A stretch of 64,000 nt of DNA from assembly GCA_029379385.1 (NCBI GenBank), contig CM055607.1:7316001-7380000 (forward strand), given 5' to 3'. This DNA is from Quillaja saponaria. Taxonomy: Eukaryota; Streptophyta; Magnoliopsida; Fabales; Quillajaceae. A program made the translations under genes and the position numbers. Position 1 is the stretch's first letter; each line of letters begins with the position of its first letter. The notes below the pieces were generated by a model. That model did no database searches, was not told where the DNA came from, and worked only from the letters and a program-made list of their open reading frames with translations. Shown here in pieces: positions 11,812 to 25,882 of this stretch.

Positions 11812-14800
11812 TCATTGACTGGATGATGCATGAGCCTTGACTACATCAGGAGAGAGTCTACAAAATGATCCCGTCAGAATATCTTGAACCACTGGGATGG
11901 AGGCATCATTATCACAATCATTGAAAACCACAGTAAGGGGAACCCCAGAAATGCACTGCTTGATGAATTTTATCATATCTGGATTGATTCCATCAACAAC
12001 CTATTACAGCATCACATAATGAATCAGAAAGGGATGATAAAGCATACAACATTAAGCTCACGACATTCAACACCACCTAATATAGTAACTTCATATGTAA
12101 CATATTTCAGCATTTTCTTGTTTAGCTCATATTCCATACAGTAACCAAAGAGGGATTGCATAATGCTGTAAGCAAGTGCACTTACTCATAAAGGATAATT
12201 GCATCTAAGTAAATTCAGATATAATGATAGATATAAATATTCAACAATTTTAAATGGGTAGGAGCACTTCTAAGAACCATTAGCTTATCAAAATTAGGTA
12301 AACTTATTAAAAAAAAGAGGTACAAGCTGATAAAACACAGCATGTCACATGTAGGGGGTGTAACAACTAAGTAGATTCATAGTAGATTTTGTATGGTAAT
12401 GTAACAGATTGGTTTCCTAGCTTCTGTTAGTACTCTGCTTAGGAGCTTTTCTGGGTATTTCTATAGTAGATATACAACGTGATTGACAAGCCATTTTAAG
12501 CTTGCATTTTTATTTTTATTTATTTATTTTTTTTTTACTTTTACCTTGCATGGTTCCTTTTCAGAGAAGGTCACCAAATAGGAACTTAGAGATTAATTAT
12601 TCGTCATCAGGGAAAGACAATTTCTTCATTTTTCCAGATAAGTCAATTCAAGCAAGACTACTTATGCACTTCGATAAGAATATAGGCAGACTAAGTGGGC
12701 AAAATTTATATGAGGGTAATATAAACTATGATTTCTAACTCCCATTAAGACAGGAAGTTTCAGTCATTGGAGTTGAATGTACAACCGTACATAGGAAGTG
12801 CTTTCAAGGATTCATGGGAAGTTTTAAAGAATAACAAATGATGAGCTAATTCTTTCTATTGCCTCCTCTTTTCCTTTCTCCCTTGCTGTTTTCCTGAAAG
12901 TGAAGATACTATCCCAAGTGAAACCTTTTGTTCGACCTCCAGCTTTTAATAGGGTCGATACCAATAATTTATGACAGTTGGAGATGCCTAATAAAGCTGT
13001 ATCTCCAAATGTTTGTGTTCTGTAATTCCAGAGAACTTGGAATAAGCTCTTTGCCATTATGGGGAATGTTGGGTGTGCCCTAAAACTTTGGAGGAATTGC
13101 TGTAATATGTTTCAAAGGTTTTTCCAGGAAGGAAGGAGCCAAAATTAGTACGGAATGCCATTTCTTTTTGACAATTTGGTGTGTGTACTTAAGAGTGTAA
13201 TGCCCAGATGTTTAAGGGATGTTTATCCTCCTATTAATCTTCTATAGGATGGAATAGTTTTTTTAGCTTCTCTCCAGAGTTCAGCAGTGGGTGATTTTCA
13301 AGGGATTCGTTATTTGATATGCAAGGGGACTGGTGCAGTTATAGCTTTTGCTTCAAAGGAAACACCTTTGTCCTCTTTGTACTTTTTCATCTGCTTCTTA
13401 ATAATATTCCATTTCTTATCTACCAAATAACAAATGATGAGTGGAAGAATAAGTATCCATTACCAGAAATCATCCTCACAAGTTATCGCTGCTAGCATTT
13501 ACTAAAAATTCTGAAATAGGAATAAGAATGATAGTGCAGTATTCCAGAGGTCATGCATAAAATGGTAAGAGAGAAAAACACATGTATGCTAATATATCTG
13601 GGTAAAAAAGTTGGAAGCAAATAATACCAGCATAGAGACACCAGATATATCAACAGCTCCAAAGGAAAGAAGCTCCAAAAGTCTCTCAGCTGTGGTAACA
13701 AGAAATTCAGGCTCACAGCTTTTCAGACTGTTGAAAAGACAAAACAAATGACCAATTAGGAAAAGGGAAGCAGAGCCAAACTCCTTGTTCTTTATATAAC
13801 CAAGACAACAACATGTCCATATAGCATGCATAATGAGTTTTTAGCCACAGGAAATGACAGAGAAATATGCACGTGAATGTCCAGAAACAGGCATGCTCAT
13901 AGAAAGCAATGATGAACCTATTTACTTGCATCCACGTATTACATATACTCACACAAATAACAGCAGAAACCACGCCTATCGTCAGTATACAAGACATGGG
14001 GCATCATCATAATTCACAATGTTGTTTAATTAGACTGCAAATTACAAATGTCCGGAAAAGTTTTAATGCTATTTTGCAAGGCAATCCACATTAACATAAT
14101 GAAAGTTCGCATCCCTTAAAGAAACTAGCTTATTTTATAATCATCTTTTGGACATGAACAGTCTCTGTCACTTTAAACAAAAAAAATTTTATAGCCCAAA
14201 CCATATATAATGATAAAAGTAATTGAGGCAAGCAAGCTTCAGTTACATTATCCGGAAAATACTCATGCTATCCCACCAAATAAAGTATTGGCATATGACA
14301 ATCAAAATAAGGATCACTATTCACTTGCAATAGAAATAATGATAGACTGCAGCAGAAATCTCTGCAGAGAATGAATAGTAAACGAGATCACCCATGCTCC
14401 AAGCATAAGTTTCTTTTGAATATGAGCATCACTGTCTTCCATTATGGAAAACACAGGCCTATCTTTACCCTTGAATCTGATGATCTATAGAGGCACCAGA
14501 ATGTATACTGACTGTATGTATTCCAAGGGGCTTCAAGGGCTTGCAGACTGAGCGAACCTGCATGTCATTTTTGAAAATAAAAAGTTATCACCAAGCAAGT
14601 TAACAGTTTTGACTATTCATATATCAAAGTATAATAATAATACAAAAAAGTCAATCTTCTTTTCATCTTTTTGGCTTTTGCAAAAAATAGATATGAATCT
14701 CAAAAGAAAAAACAAACAAAAACAAAAGGGCATATCATTCATGGTCAGAAGATTGCATATTGCCTTACAAAACCTTAGATCGTGCATAAATCTGCTTTGT

Positions 14801-16733
14801 TAAAGATAATTACATAAAGATGGAATATGGCATGATACCCTTTAAATCATAAATTCTAAGAGAGATTATTCAAAGCCCCAAAGAAGATAAAGTTAAGCTT
14901 CAATAGTGTCAAACAAGAATGAACAAATACCATCTTATTATTAAAAAAACCTATGACCTTGTAGTCTAAGCTACCTCCTCCTTATTTAAGAATAAAACAG
15001 GAGATAAGATTACAGGTTCAAAGCCCACCAGGAATATGTGTGTACATGGATAAGTGCCATCTTTAAGAAAAACAAAAGCTCATACGGTAATAAAATAGAA
15101 GTAATAACAATTGACACAGACATCACTACAAGGAATATTTATACACAAACCTTAGCAGTTTTCTCTTGGGAAGTTACAAGGAACAAAAGAAAGGGACTGG
15201 GAAAGGATAGACCTTCTTTCTCCTTTCTTGCAATAGTATCAGCAGCACAAGAAACCATCCAAGCAATTTTCTCTATGGAAGAACAATTTCCAGTTGTATC
15301 CAATACATTTTTCCTAATAGAATAACACTTCCAAAACTCAACCCCCCATGTATTAACAAACAAAGACGTGTCCGCTCCACCACAGAAGACACCATCATGC
15401 CTTAATGCATTTTCAATTGAATTTAGGCACAAAATGAGAAACTTTGAAGGACAGTCTGAGTTTTCAAAATGTTGTCCTTGTTGAAAAGGATGGCTTCCAC
15501 TGCCCTTCTTAATCACCTGACTATTTGCGCTTTCTGGGTCAAGAATACTTTTAGCTGTGACAGATTTTTTCCTGCCATCCTTCAAATCTATAACCTCATT
15601 ACTCTGAACTGAATGGTTTGACTGCACATTATTCGTACCAATATCTCCTTTTCTCGACTCTATGCTCTTCCCATTGACCACAACCCTCTTGTTTTCTTTG
15701 AAATGTTTTATTTTCCCATTATCCTTTTCTTTAAAGTCCTTTTTCCCATGCCGATCATTGAAGGGATCATCGGGAGTAGGTAGGCTAAAGCACATCCCCT
15801 GCAGTGCATACCAATTTACCTCAGAAGAAATCACTCCAACTCGTAATGAAACACATTACACTGTTATAAAAGGTATTTTCATCTGCTCTTGTTAACATGG
15901 GTTAAAGTGGGTACAATAGTAGTATTACCAAAGTACATATGGTGGACAGAAGAAAATTGGAACTTTGCACCAAAATTAAAAGATACGTGTAACTTATTTC
16001 TATTCACCAAAATAAAATCAATAAAAGATTGAATAAGCCAAATATCATGTTCCCATATATTACATTCACATTGAAGCCAACTATATATCCAGACAATTGA
16101 TTCACGGTATGGTCATGAAAATTTCACCCTTTTTAAGGAAAAAAAATCCTTTACAGTTCAGTTACTCCAAATCCACATAGTACAAAATTTATGACTTACT
16201 GCCTTCTCTTTTGGACGAAGGGAGTCATCTCGTTACCAAATACACTAAAATTACACTAACCAGCTTATGGGGTGAGGGAGGAAGAAAAAGCACCAAAGAG
16301 AGAGAAACCAGAAACTACACAAGTTACAGTTTTTCCCTTTAAAACAGCACATTAATCAGTTTATGCCTCATGGGCTGAAAAGCTTACCTGAGAATTCACA
16401 AAGTAACCAAACAGCATACATCGAAACACAATTCAAGCAATTTCATAAGAATCAAAATGCCAACAAAATTGAATCCCGCTTGGTTTCCTAATGAATGCTC
16501 AATGCTATTGATATGCTTTTTCTCGAGTGAAATCTAAGCAACCAAATATATCGAAAACAGCTATTTCAAGAAAGTACCTGGCACATGCGGCGTTTTCCGG
16601 ATTGACGGCGCTTCTTTGCTGCAATAATGGCGGCTACCCGTGCAGAGACTGTTGAAGAATCCTTCTTCCTTTGAAGTTTCTTTCGATTTACTTTGTTCTT
16701 CTTCCTCCTCATAGCGTCTTCCCCTTTCGCCAT
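11812..16733 (-). CDS. Degenerate DEAD-box RNA-helicase-like protein
   Basis: Exons 16733-16578, 15798-15151, 14557-14469, 13727-13628 and 12000-11812 join in frame to give 393 aa. The start is MAKGEDAMRRKKNK; the first 52 residues are extremely basic (AAKKRRQSGKRRMCQ), which suggests nuclear or nucleolar targeting. Exon 2 has a lysine-rich linker, then FCGGADTSLFVNTWGVEFWK and SSIEKIAWMVSCAADTIA, followed by FLLFLVTSQEKTAKV, a helicase motif Ia-like strand context. Exon 4 has PEFLVTTAERLLEL, which matches DEAD-box motif Ib (TPGR-like). The next exon gives VVDG where motif II DEAD would sit, and no Walker A GxGKT is visible. It ends in VVFNDC and QDILTGSFCRLS. I believe it belongs to the plant family of P-loop-like proteins typified by Arabidopsis At5g19210, but that name is from memory. 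It is probably not an active ATPase. Confidence 0.8.
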
Positions 16734-19566
16734 GGCACACGCACACACAAGGAAAGACCAAAGCAATGGAGGCGTAGCCTTTGACAGAGGTCGGCGGTTG
16801 CAATTAACGAAAAAAAATTCAGTATGAATGAAAGCCCTTTTCTACTTGTGTATCGTACTTATTATTTTTGTTTTTTATTTTTTTATATTTTTGGCCTTGG
16901 GTTATATGTGATAATCGCAAAAGTATTTATATTTTCAAATTTTTTTTTGGCTCAAATGGATCATTTTAATGAGTTTTCCAAACAATGTTATTAGTTATTA
17001 CTTTCGTTTAGAAAAAAATAATATCAATATTGTTTTTCAATATATTTTAATTATAATAATTAAGAAGTGAGTATTTTAAGGTCTAACTCTAATCAAATGT
17101 GCCTTTAATATATCCTATGCTAAAACAATGTGTAATATGGTGTTAAGTTATAAATAATTTATTAGATATAATTTTTTTAATTATTAATAGAATTTATTAT
17201 TATTCAAATTTATTAATATAAATAAAAATAAAATTTTTAATTTTATTACTATTAAGATAGAGAAAATTAGGGAAACAATCTTATCACTACTAAAAAGTTA
17301 TTTATATAAAATTAAAAAAAATTAGAAGTTGAACTCAAAAGAGAAAAGAGTGAAAATTAATTTTTTTATAAATGGTATTTTATAAACTCAAAAGATTCTA
17401 TAATTAAGCCACTTTTATATATAAGTACAAGTATAGACTTATATTATTAAAAAGAATGATAATTAAATTTCTTTATCTAATAACTTATTTATAATTTAAC
17501 AACATATTAAGTATCTCCATTATTATACTTGGTAATGTCTCGATTATTTTTTCAATGGTTTACCAACAAAAGTAATATCTTGATTAATTTTGAACTCTCC
17601 TATTTTTTTCCATAGTGAAATCTTTTTCTTTCTTTTTTTCTATTTTAAAAATATTTGAATTATGTTGATTTTCCTAATCCTTTTGAAAAAAATAACAAAG
17701 CAATATAATATACAGATATGTTATTAATTGTTCTTATTTCTTAGTTTTATGAAACAAGAAAGTGTCTTAATATTTATAAATTTAGTATTTGAGAGAAATT
17801 TTTTTTTTTTAAACTAGTTAGTTTTAAGGAAAAAAATATGAGACTTTTAAATTTACAATAAAGTTTCAGCATTAAAAAAGTTATTTATAGCCGTTGACAA
17901 CAATAAAATATAATCTGTTTATGATAGTAAATTTTAACAAAATAAGTTTTGTTAATACAAATGTTTGACAAAATAAATTTAAATTATTTGAGATGTAAAA
18001 TAATTGGTTTCTAAATATCAGTTAAGGAGGACAACAAATGGAAGATAGGAGAAGAAAAATAATTATTTCTTTTGCTAGTACTGAATTTAACAAAGTTTTT
18101 AATAGTTAGAGGAATATGATTATTATTATTAATATTTTATTTTATGTTAATAGAAATTAAATTGAACCAATAATAAATTTTAAATCTAATTGACTTTTGG
18201 AGTTGGTATTTTCTTCTTTTATTATCATTCATTGGGAAGAAAAAAGCATCAATCAGAATGTTGATAAATACTATTGCTCTGATTTTTTATATTATCATAA
18301 ATTAGAACCATTACTGATTGTGCCCTTGAAATTTAATGCTCATCAACAACAAATTTTTTATTATATAATAAAATTTAAAAAAGAAAAATATACGAGTTCT
18401 AATATTAAAGAGTACAACAATCAAACAAAATATAAAAATACATAAATAGTAAAACAAATTAATTTTAAAAATATTTTGTAAGACCAAATTAAGAAAATTA
18501 TAATATATTAAGTTTTTATTATATACATAGCTTAATGTTTTTATTAGCTTTAAAAAAAATTATACATAATTTGAAAGTCATATATATACGAGTTACATAT
18601 AATGCCCTTAACATATAAAAATAGTAACATTATATAAGTAATATTGTATATGAAATATGAATATGTTTTTTCTTAGGCTCCCACAAGTATCCCCAATGTC
18701 TAATCTCATTTAGATTTGTTTCCCACACGTGTTTTTCCATGAGGTTGAACTCCTGACATTACACAGAATCCTCAACTACTGAACTCAAGTGTGTTTTACC
18801 ACTTGAATCACGTCTTGTAGGTAATTATAGTTATTTTAAATTATTATTTTGTTAGGAGATATGATCATTTAAATACATAAATATTTATATTCCAGATGAG
18901 GCTTTGTTGCATATTTCTTAGGCATGGTTTTCTTATACATTCCCTAAAAGTAAATTGCAATTGATATATATTATAATGGATAAATGTTATAATGGAGTTA
19001 AGATAAGTGTATAAAATGTGTGCAAATAACATTAATTAAAATTATAAATATTATAAGGATGTCACAATTTTCTATTTATTTAAAAATACTTTAAATTAAA
19101 AAATATATGAGGAGGTGGTCAAATTTAATTTCTTGTAAGGCATAGAAAATAATAAAATCTCATTTAATAAAGTGGATTAATTTGACTTTCAACTATCCAT
19201 CTGCTACTCTTTATTATCCATCACACTCACACCAGCAGAAAAAATGGAAAAAATTTATACAATCATAAAAAAGTAGCAATAGTCAACTTTGTCCATTTTT
19301 CCTTTCAATTCGTTAGTTGAAAGTAGTTTTCAACTAAGACTAGCTCCTGTAAGTTTCTTTCACTATTAATTAAGATAAATTTATTGTTTCTCTAGCCATC
19401 TAACTATTGATGATTTGTTTAAGTCATATTTCACTGTCCATAGTCAATTTTGTCCATTTTTCCTTTTTGTTCTGTTTTATGATCATATTATCCCAAGATA
19501 CACATTGGAATCTTTACTGGACAAACACTAAACTGTTTCAGACAAACACATACACACAAAACACAA
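16734..19566. other. AT-rich intergenic region with repeat remnants
   Basis: Very AT-rich (many stretches of A/T only) with no supported gene. A second copy of the dispersed repeat lies at 18670-18825. Near the transporter gene a block GTCAA(C/T)TTTGTCCATTTTTCC occurs twice, at about 19285 and 19443. The 5' part (16734-16800) should hold the promoter and leader of the helicase-like gene. Confidence 0.4.
18670..18825 (+). repeat. Dispersed repeat, copy 2
   Basis: Related to 1826-1965 in block order and spacing (see that entry), with the same orientation. Both copies are diverged and neither has recognisable termini. Confidence 0.45.
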
Positions 19567-21753
19567 ATGCAGACGGGATCTAATGTTCAAAACTCCATGG
19601 AACTGGAAGTAAGCTCTAGTTACAAGGAAAATGGCTCTGTGAATCATACTGATCCATTAGAACTCGATGCCGGAGCTCTATTCGTCCTCAAATCCAAAGG
19701 TTAGCATGTAAGGTTTAGTAAAAAAAAACATAACAAAAAATGCTTAAGCTATGTTCTGTTTCATTAAATTATGTGGTTAAATTTATAATTTCAATGATGG
19801 GTATGACAGGATCTTGGTTGCACTGTGGTTATCATTTCACAACATCAATAGTGGGTCCTGTGTTTCTGAGCCTTCCTTTTGCACTGACTATGCTTGGATG
19901 GGTTGGGGGAGTGCTTTGTATGATCTTAGCAGGACTTGTGACTTTCTATTCATACAACCTTTTGTCTGTGGTTTTGGATCACCACTCAAAGCTTGGAAAT
20001 CGCCAGCTTCGCTTTAGAGAAATGGGTAGAGATATTTTAGGTGGGTATCCCTCACTTACCTTTCTTTTTTTTTACATTTGAAGGTTGGGATTTGAACCCT
20101 TTTGAATTCTAGATAATAAGATATTGGACTGAATCCGGTACCACTTGGACTGCAAGTAGAGTGAATCCTTTCCTTTTCTGTTTGCTTTTATGCAATCTGA
20201 GATTGGATATATTAATCTTACACCTTAGTTCCTATTATAAAATAGGCCAATTATAGCTTTTGGCATATGTTGGCAGGAAGAAGATGGGCCAAATATTTTG
20301 TAGCTCCACTACAATTTGGGATATGTTATGGTGCAGTGATTGCTGGTGCTCTTCTGGGAGGGCAGAGCCTCAAGGTTAGCTACTTCTTTCCCTACTAATG
20401 CTGTTGCAACTTTCGTTTTGGAATAGGACATAGTGTATTGATTTTTCGCATTAAACTAAGCAAAGGCCAATGTACACGTGTTTTATCTGGTGCAGTTTAT
20501 TTACTTGCTGTACAACCCAGATGGAACCATGAAGCTTTATCAATTTATCACCATCTACGGAGTTTTCTTACTAATTTTGGCTCAATTGCCATCCTTCCAT
20601 TCCCTGAGACACATCAACCTTATTTCCCTTCTACTTTGTCTTGCTTATAGCGCTTGTGTCACAATCGGTTCCATACACATCGGTAAGTAATTACAGAGAC
20701 TAATGCAAGTTGAATTTTGTTACAAAACTTCAGTATCATATAATTCTATTAGAATATCACAGGAAACTCAAACAACGCACCGCCTAAAAATTATTCCCTC
20801 AATGGATCCGATACAAACCGCCTTTTTGGTGTTTTCAACGCTATCTCAATCATATCTACCACATATGCTTGTGGAATTGTTCCTGAAATACAGGTTAGTT
20901 TGTATCTTCATTCATTTTGTTGCTGAAAATGATTCTATAAAACTATTTTCAACACTTTTAACAAAGTAATCATCTAGTTGCACTGCATAGAAGTTGTAAG
21001 TTTGTTAAGGCAAAAATAGATTATTGTTGGTGATTCACAGCTATTCATTTGCAGGCAACTATAGCGCCCCCAGTAGAGGGGAAAATGTTCAAAGGACTAT
21101 GTGTCTGCTATTCTGTTATAGTAACAACCTTCTTTAGTGTTGGCATCTCTGGTTATTGGGCATTTGGAAATCAGGCCAAGGGAACTATTCTTGCAAACTT
21201 TATGAGTGAAATGAAACCTTTGCTATCCACTTGGTTTCTTTTGATGACCAATGTGTTCATTCTTCTGCAAGTATCAGCAGTGACTGTGGTAACAAAAGCT
21301 CTTTACAAACATGTCAGTTAGGCCTGCAGTTTTTCTTATAGACTTCCCTTACACATTGTTCCTTATTTGCAGGTTTACTTGCAGCCGACGAATGAAGTGT
21401 TTGAAACACGTTTTGCAGATCCAAAAATGGATCAGTTTTCTATTCGAAATGTTGTGCCGAGATTGATTTCTCGGTCGTTTTCAGTAATCATAGCCACACT
21501 TCTAGCTGCAATGTTACCTTTCTTTGGGGATATATTGGCAGTATTTGGGGCATTTGGATGCATCCCTTTAGATTTCATTCTTCCAATGGTGTTTTACAAT
21601 CTGACTTTCAAGCCCTCAAGGCATAGCCTAATCTTTTGGGTTAACTCATTGATAGCAGTAGGATCCTCGGTGTTGGTAGGGATAGGAGCTGTAGCATCAG
21701 TTAGACAGATAATTCTTGATGCCAAAACTTACAACTTGTTTGCCAACGTGTAA
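19567..21753 (+). CDS. GABA transporter 1-like amino acid permease (AAAP family)
   Basis: Plasma-membrane proton-coupled transporter of the AAAP family; the closest known member I recognise is Arabidopsis GAT1, a high-affinity GABA importer. Exons: 19567-19699, 19810-20040, 20277-20374, 20496-20682, 20763-20893, 21055-21288, 21373-21753. All are GT-AG and frame-consistent, giving 464 aa. The N-terminus is hydrophilic and ends LELDAGALFVLKSKGSW, then HCGYHFTTSIVGPVFLSLPF, the family's first membrane segment. Later segments include AVIAGALLGGQSLKF, INLISLLLCLAYSACVTIGS, FNAISIISTTYACGIVPEIQ, YSVIVTTFFSVGISGYWAFG and MLPFFGDILAVFGAFGC. About ten to eleven spans are expected. The start is the first ATG before MQTGSNVQ. 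Substrate is inferred from family only; proline or other small amino acids are also possible. Confidence 0.92.
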
Positions 21754-24700
21754 AAATTATGCACTGTTTTGTTATTATTCTATAAACATTAATGGCTATG
21801 CTGCTTCTATGTTTACTTGCAACACAAAATTTCATTTCAAGGAAAAGATTGGAAAGGTATATGTAGAAAGCTTAGCTTGAGTTTAGTATAGTTATTATAT
21901 GATAGAAGGATACTCTTATTAATTTTATGAACAAACAGAGATTATATTCCAGGAAGTGTCTGATATCAGGGACATACTAAAAAATTTCATACTAGGAACT
22001 GTTAAATTGATGGAATTTGGATTTCTCTCTCCTGTTGTAAATCTGTGCTGAGGTGAAATTGAAAAGGACTAAGTCAGAAACTTACAGTCAAATGTTTCCT
22101 CTTTTAGCTTTTGGATGGCTGGTAAGTGGTAACCTAGCAGATCAAGAGTTATGGAACTCGAAGGAGATTCTTGTTAAGGAATGCAAAAGATTGGACATCC
22201 CAGTATATCAATAATCAATCCTCCGAAATCACAAACACGTCGTTACAAACTTCTCCACTTAAATTCTTGTCTTTCTCGTCAAGATCCACAGAATAACTCG
22301 GACTGCAGTAATCAATCCATCTCAGGTAACAAAATAAGTTGCCAGTCAGCTCAGTTTGTAAGGAGTGTTACTAGTTACTACTTGTTGAGACTTGAAAGTG
22401 GAAACAGTATGCAACTTGAACAATTTGAATCTATAATAGAGTATGTGTATTTTTGTTCTATATTCCTTGAACAAACCTCTTAAACTAATAGAAGTTTCAA
22501 ATTTAACTGTTAGGATTCAAGCAAGTGTCTGCATTTTAAACCAGTCTCTGCCTAATCCTTCTGCTCAAATTTTTGTTTCTTATCCTTCTTTTCTGTCCCG
22601 CTAGAACAGCCAGGGCCTAAATTTTATGTATCAGACAGTGCTTCCACCAATTGACTTCCCTTGAGAGGATTCAAGCCGCAGTGTCCTTTTTTCTGCACTA
22701 GTTGTGCTAATGCTGAATATTGAAACTTTTAGTAAGACCCTGCAATTATATGCAATAGTTATTATGAACAGAAGGCATCTTCTAAATTTTCATTTAAAAT
22801 CAGTTAAGACCAATAAACAAAATCAAGATATCCTGCTTACTCTTAATCAGCAGCCATGAGCCATGCCTTGTGTGTTTAAGACTTGGATAACCATAAAAAA
22901 ACATTATTTTTTTCATTCCTCTAAGTAGCACAAATCGTGTAAGTTTATGACGATTTATGTCTAACTTGAACTTTATCAACGACCCTACCAATTAATCCTT
23001 ATTTGACATTTCAAATTGTATTGTTCTATAACTCAATATTCAAATCAAATCGTTAAACTATATGACGATATATGTCAATAACTACTTCATCCCAATCTTG
23101 AAGAGTTTATACACATTTAAACTACATATAGGGGAGGATGATTATTTTGGTAATCTAAAATTATTTTTTTGCTGCCGGGCATTAAAAATACCTTACTGTT
23201 ATAAATCTTATGTCAATTGAACTGAATAGTAAATGAGTATAGGTTCTCTCTTTTTACTATTCACAACAGGACCCATCTCCATTTAAGAAAAAAAGAAAAA
23301 GAAAAAAGAAAAAAGAAAATTGATAAGTGTATCACAGCTAGTCACCAAATAATTTTAAAACCAATAAATTTTGACACTTTTATGATGTAATGTAAAGTAA
23401 TTTACATGCATAATGCAAATTGTGCCAAGACATCCTACCAAATTAGTAAAAGTCTCAATGATAATCAGTCATTAAAACATCCATGAATTATTAATTACTT
23501 TAGCAAATAAGCATATATTGTAAAATTCCATGCAACACAAATTAAAATTATCTCAAATGTTAATAATGAGTTAGTGAATTTATACAACACTCCGAAAAAT
23601 AAAAAATAAATAATCATCTATATCTGTACTTATATTTATTATACTGTAAGTCAGAGCACCTTTACAGTGTTTTATGACTTTTTAATTCAGACTAAAATAG
23701 TGGATTGTCTTCCTAAATTTTAACACATTTTTAAACTAAAATTCTACCATAAATTAATATATTATAATTAAAAAAAAAATTACCCAAAAATTAAAAATTT
23801 TCACGTTTTGTTAACTTCAGTTAAATCAATTAGTTTTTAAAATAATAATTTATACTAAAACTCATCTCCTTATCTCTATTTTATATAATAATTATAATAT
23901 TTTTTTTACATTATCTCTTAAAAAATAAAAAATAAATCTTTGAACACATGCTTAAGCAAGTGTGATACGACTAATTGTGTCATTTATAAAAATTGACCTA
24001 AAATGACCAATGAGAAATCAAAGTGAATCACCCATTAAAATATTTCTCAATCACGATATTCTTAGGCTAAGAAATAAGCATTATAATTTATTTATTTTGG
24101 TACAGAATAAGCATTATAATTCGTGATTAGTTAATTTACTAAGAAACCCAAGGTTTAAGGGTCCGTGACTCGTGAGCAATTCCCGGGCCCTCGGTAACAG
24201 AATTTTGGCGGCTTCCGTGAAATTTCCCGGATTTGAATCATGATTATGTTATGTGGAGCAAAGGGTTAAATTTGTAAAATAACATGTTTCCGCGTGGTTG
24301 CCATTAATGATTGCGAAGGAATTCCTTTTTCTAGTCGTGCTATACATTGGGCCCTTGAAATTAATTTTATTTGTTCATAGTACCTTTGTTTTAAACTTTT
24401 CAAAAATATGGCCAAAAAAATGAAGAATTTTTTCAATTAGATACTACTCCTAATCCTAAATAATTTAGGGTATTGTTTGGTTTTAAATTTTTGTTGCTAT
24501 TTATACTTAGCATTGTTGAATAGCATTCTAATCCAAAACAAAAGTTAAGCTCATATAAATTTAGCACACGGTAACTTTGTTTAAAAATTTCAAATATATA
24601 TGTCAATATATATTTGACCATATATATGACTTATTCTATATAAATAATGTATAAATTACTAAAAGGAGTTGAGATATCTATAACTTAGTAGAAGTGTATT

Positions 24701-25882
24701 GATATGGAGATATATAATAGTTTGAAAATATCTCATAATTAATTGATTTATGCAAAACTAAAAAATGGATATTTGAGTAAGTTAATTATTAATCATGGCA
24801 CATCTAATTCTCTTATATTGTTTACGCTATTTGATATTTAAATGTATTTAATTATAATAAGAATGTGAGTTTATGCATTTTGTTATTATATCTTACAACC
24901 CTAAGTAATAATTGATTAAGTGGTTATATAACTAAACAAACCCCTACAAAAAATAATTATTAATTTACAAAATTTGATATAATTGTAGGTACATTGAACT
25001 TCTTATTCAAACTGGAAATCAAATTACATGCAAACATGTTGAACATAAGATATGTTAAATTTTTTAAATTATAAAAAAAATGTTATGACATTTATTATAT
25101 TTATTTCACATCTTGGTAAAAAAAATATTTCATCAACAAAACACATACGTTGGTACATGTGTAAAGAGTTTTAGTCTCAATATTAATTGTTTTATAATCT
25201 TAGTACTGTATTTATTTATTTTTGAGAGTAAAAAAGAGATAATCATTGATGTAGAAATCTAATGGCACTTATATGAGTAACAAAATATGGATAGATCCTG
25301 ATCAAATTTATTAGTACAATATGAATCTTAACTTTATTATTTTTTACTAAAAAATAAGCTCAAATCTTATACATGGCATAAAAGTTGTCATATATCGACA
25401 ACCAAATATCTTTATCAACAAAAATTTTCACATATGTTATAGCAATATGAAAATTACTATTTATATGAATAATACATAACTTACCAAAAGGAGTGATTTT
25501 TTTCTAATTGGGGCAACGTACATTATACTAACAAAACATATTTATAGTATAAATGGTTTCAGATTTGAATCTCAGAAACAATTGATATGAGATTATTTTC
25601 TCATTAATTGTGAATTGTTTCTTCACCTTAATGTGATTCTATAAATTTGTAATATTAGTGAATTAGGAAACCCCACTATAATATGAGTATGATTTTGTAA
25701 ATACTATTTTATACCAAAAATAAAAAAATTGATAAGTTACCATTATGTTTAAAAAATAAATTGATAAGCTTTTAATTTAATTGGCTAAAATAGCGATGCT
25801 GATGGTTATAAGTCTCTTCAATTGTTGTGAATTTCATACTAGTAGTGTTTTTAGTTAACTCTTGTTTGACAACCTCAACTCA
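21754..25882. other. Intergenic, AT-rich
   Basis: The first few hundred bases are presumably the transporter's 3' UTR. Around 22180-22480 an open frame of about 100 codons exists, but it has no family resemblance. From about 22,750 the sequence becomes strongly AT-rich with short purine tracts (23280-23320). No gene or RNA is supported. Confidence 0.4.

Noticed and set aside
12780..13400. Possible LINE reverse-transcriptase remnant in the helicase-like gene's fourth intron
   Set aside because: A few Trp/Cys-containing peptides on both strands looked suggestive, but no reverse-transcriptase or zf-RVT motif could be aligned.
22181..22483. 100-codon open frame downstream of the GABA-transporter-like gene
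   Set aside because: No family resemblance, poor start context and composition typical of 3' flanking DNA.
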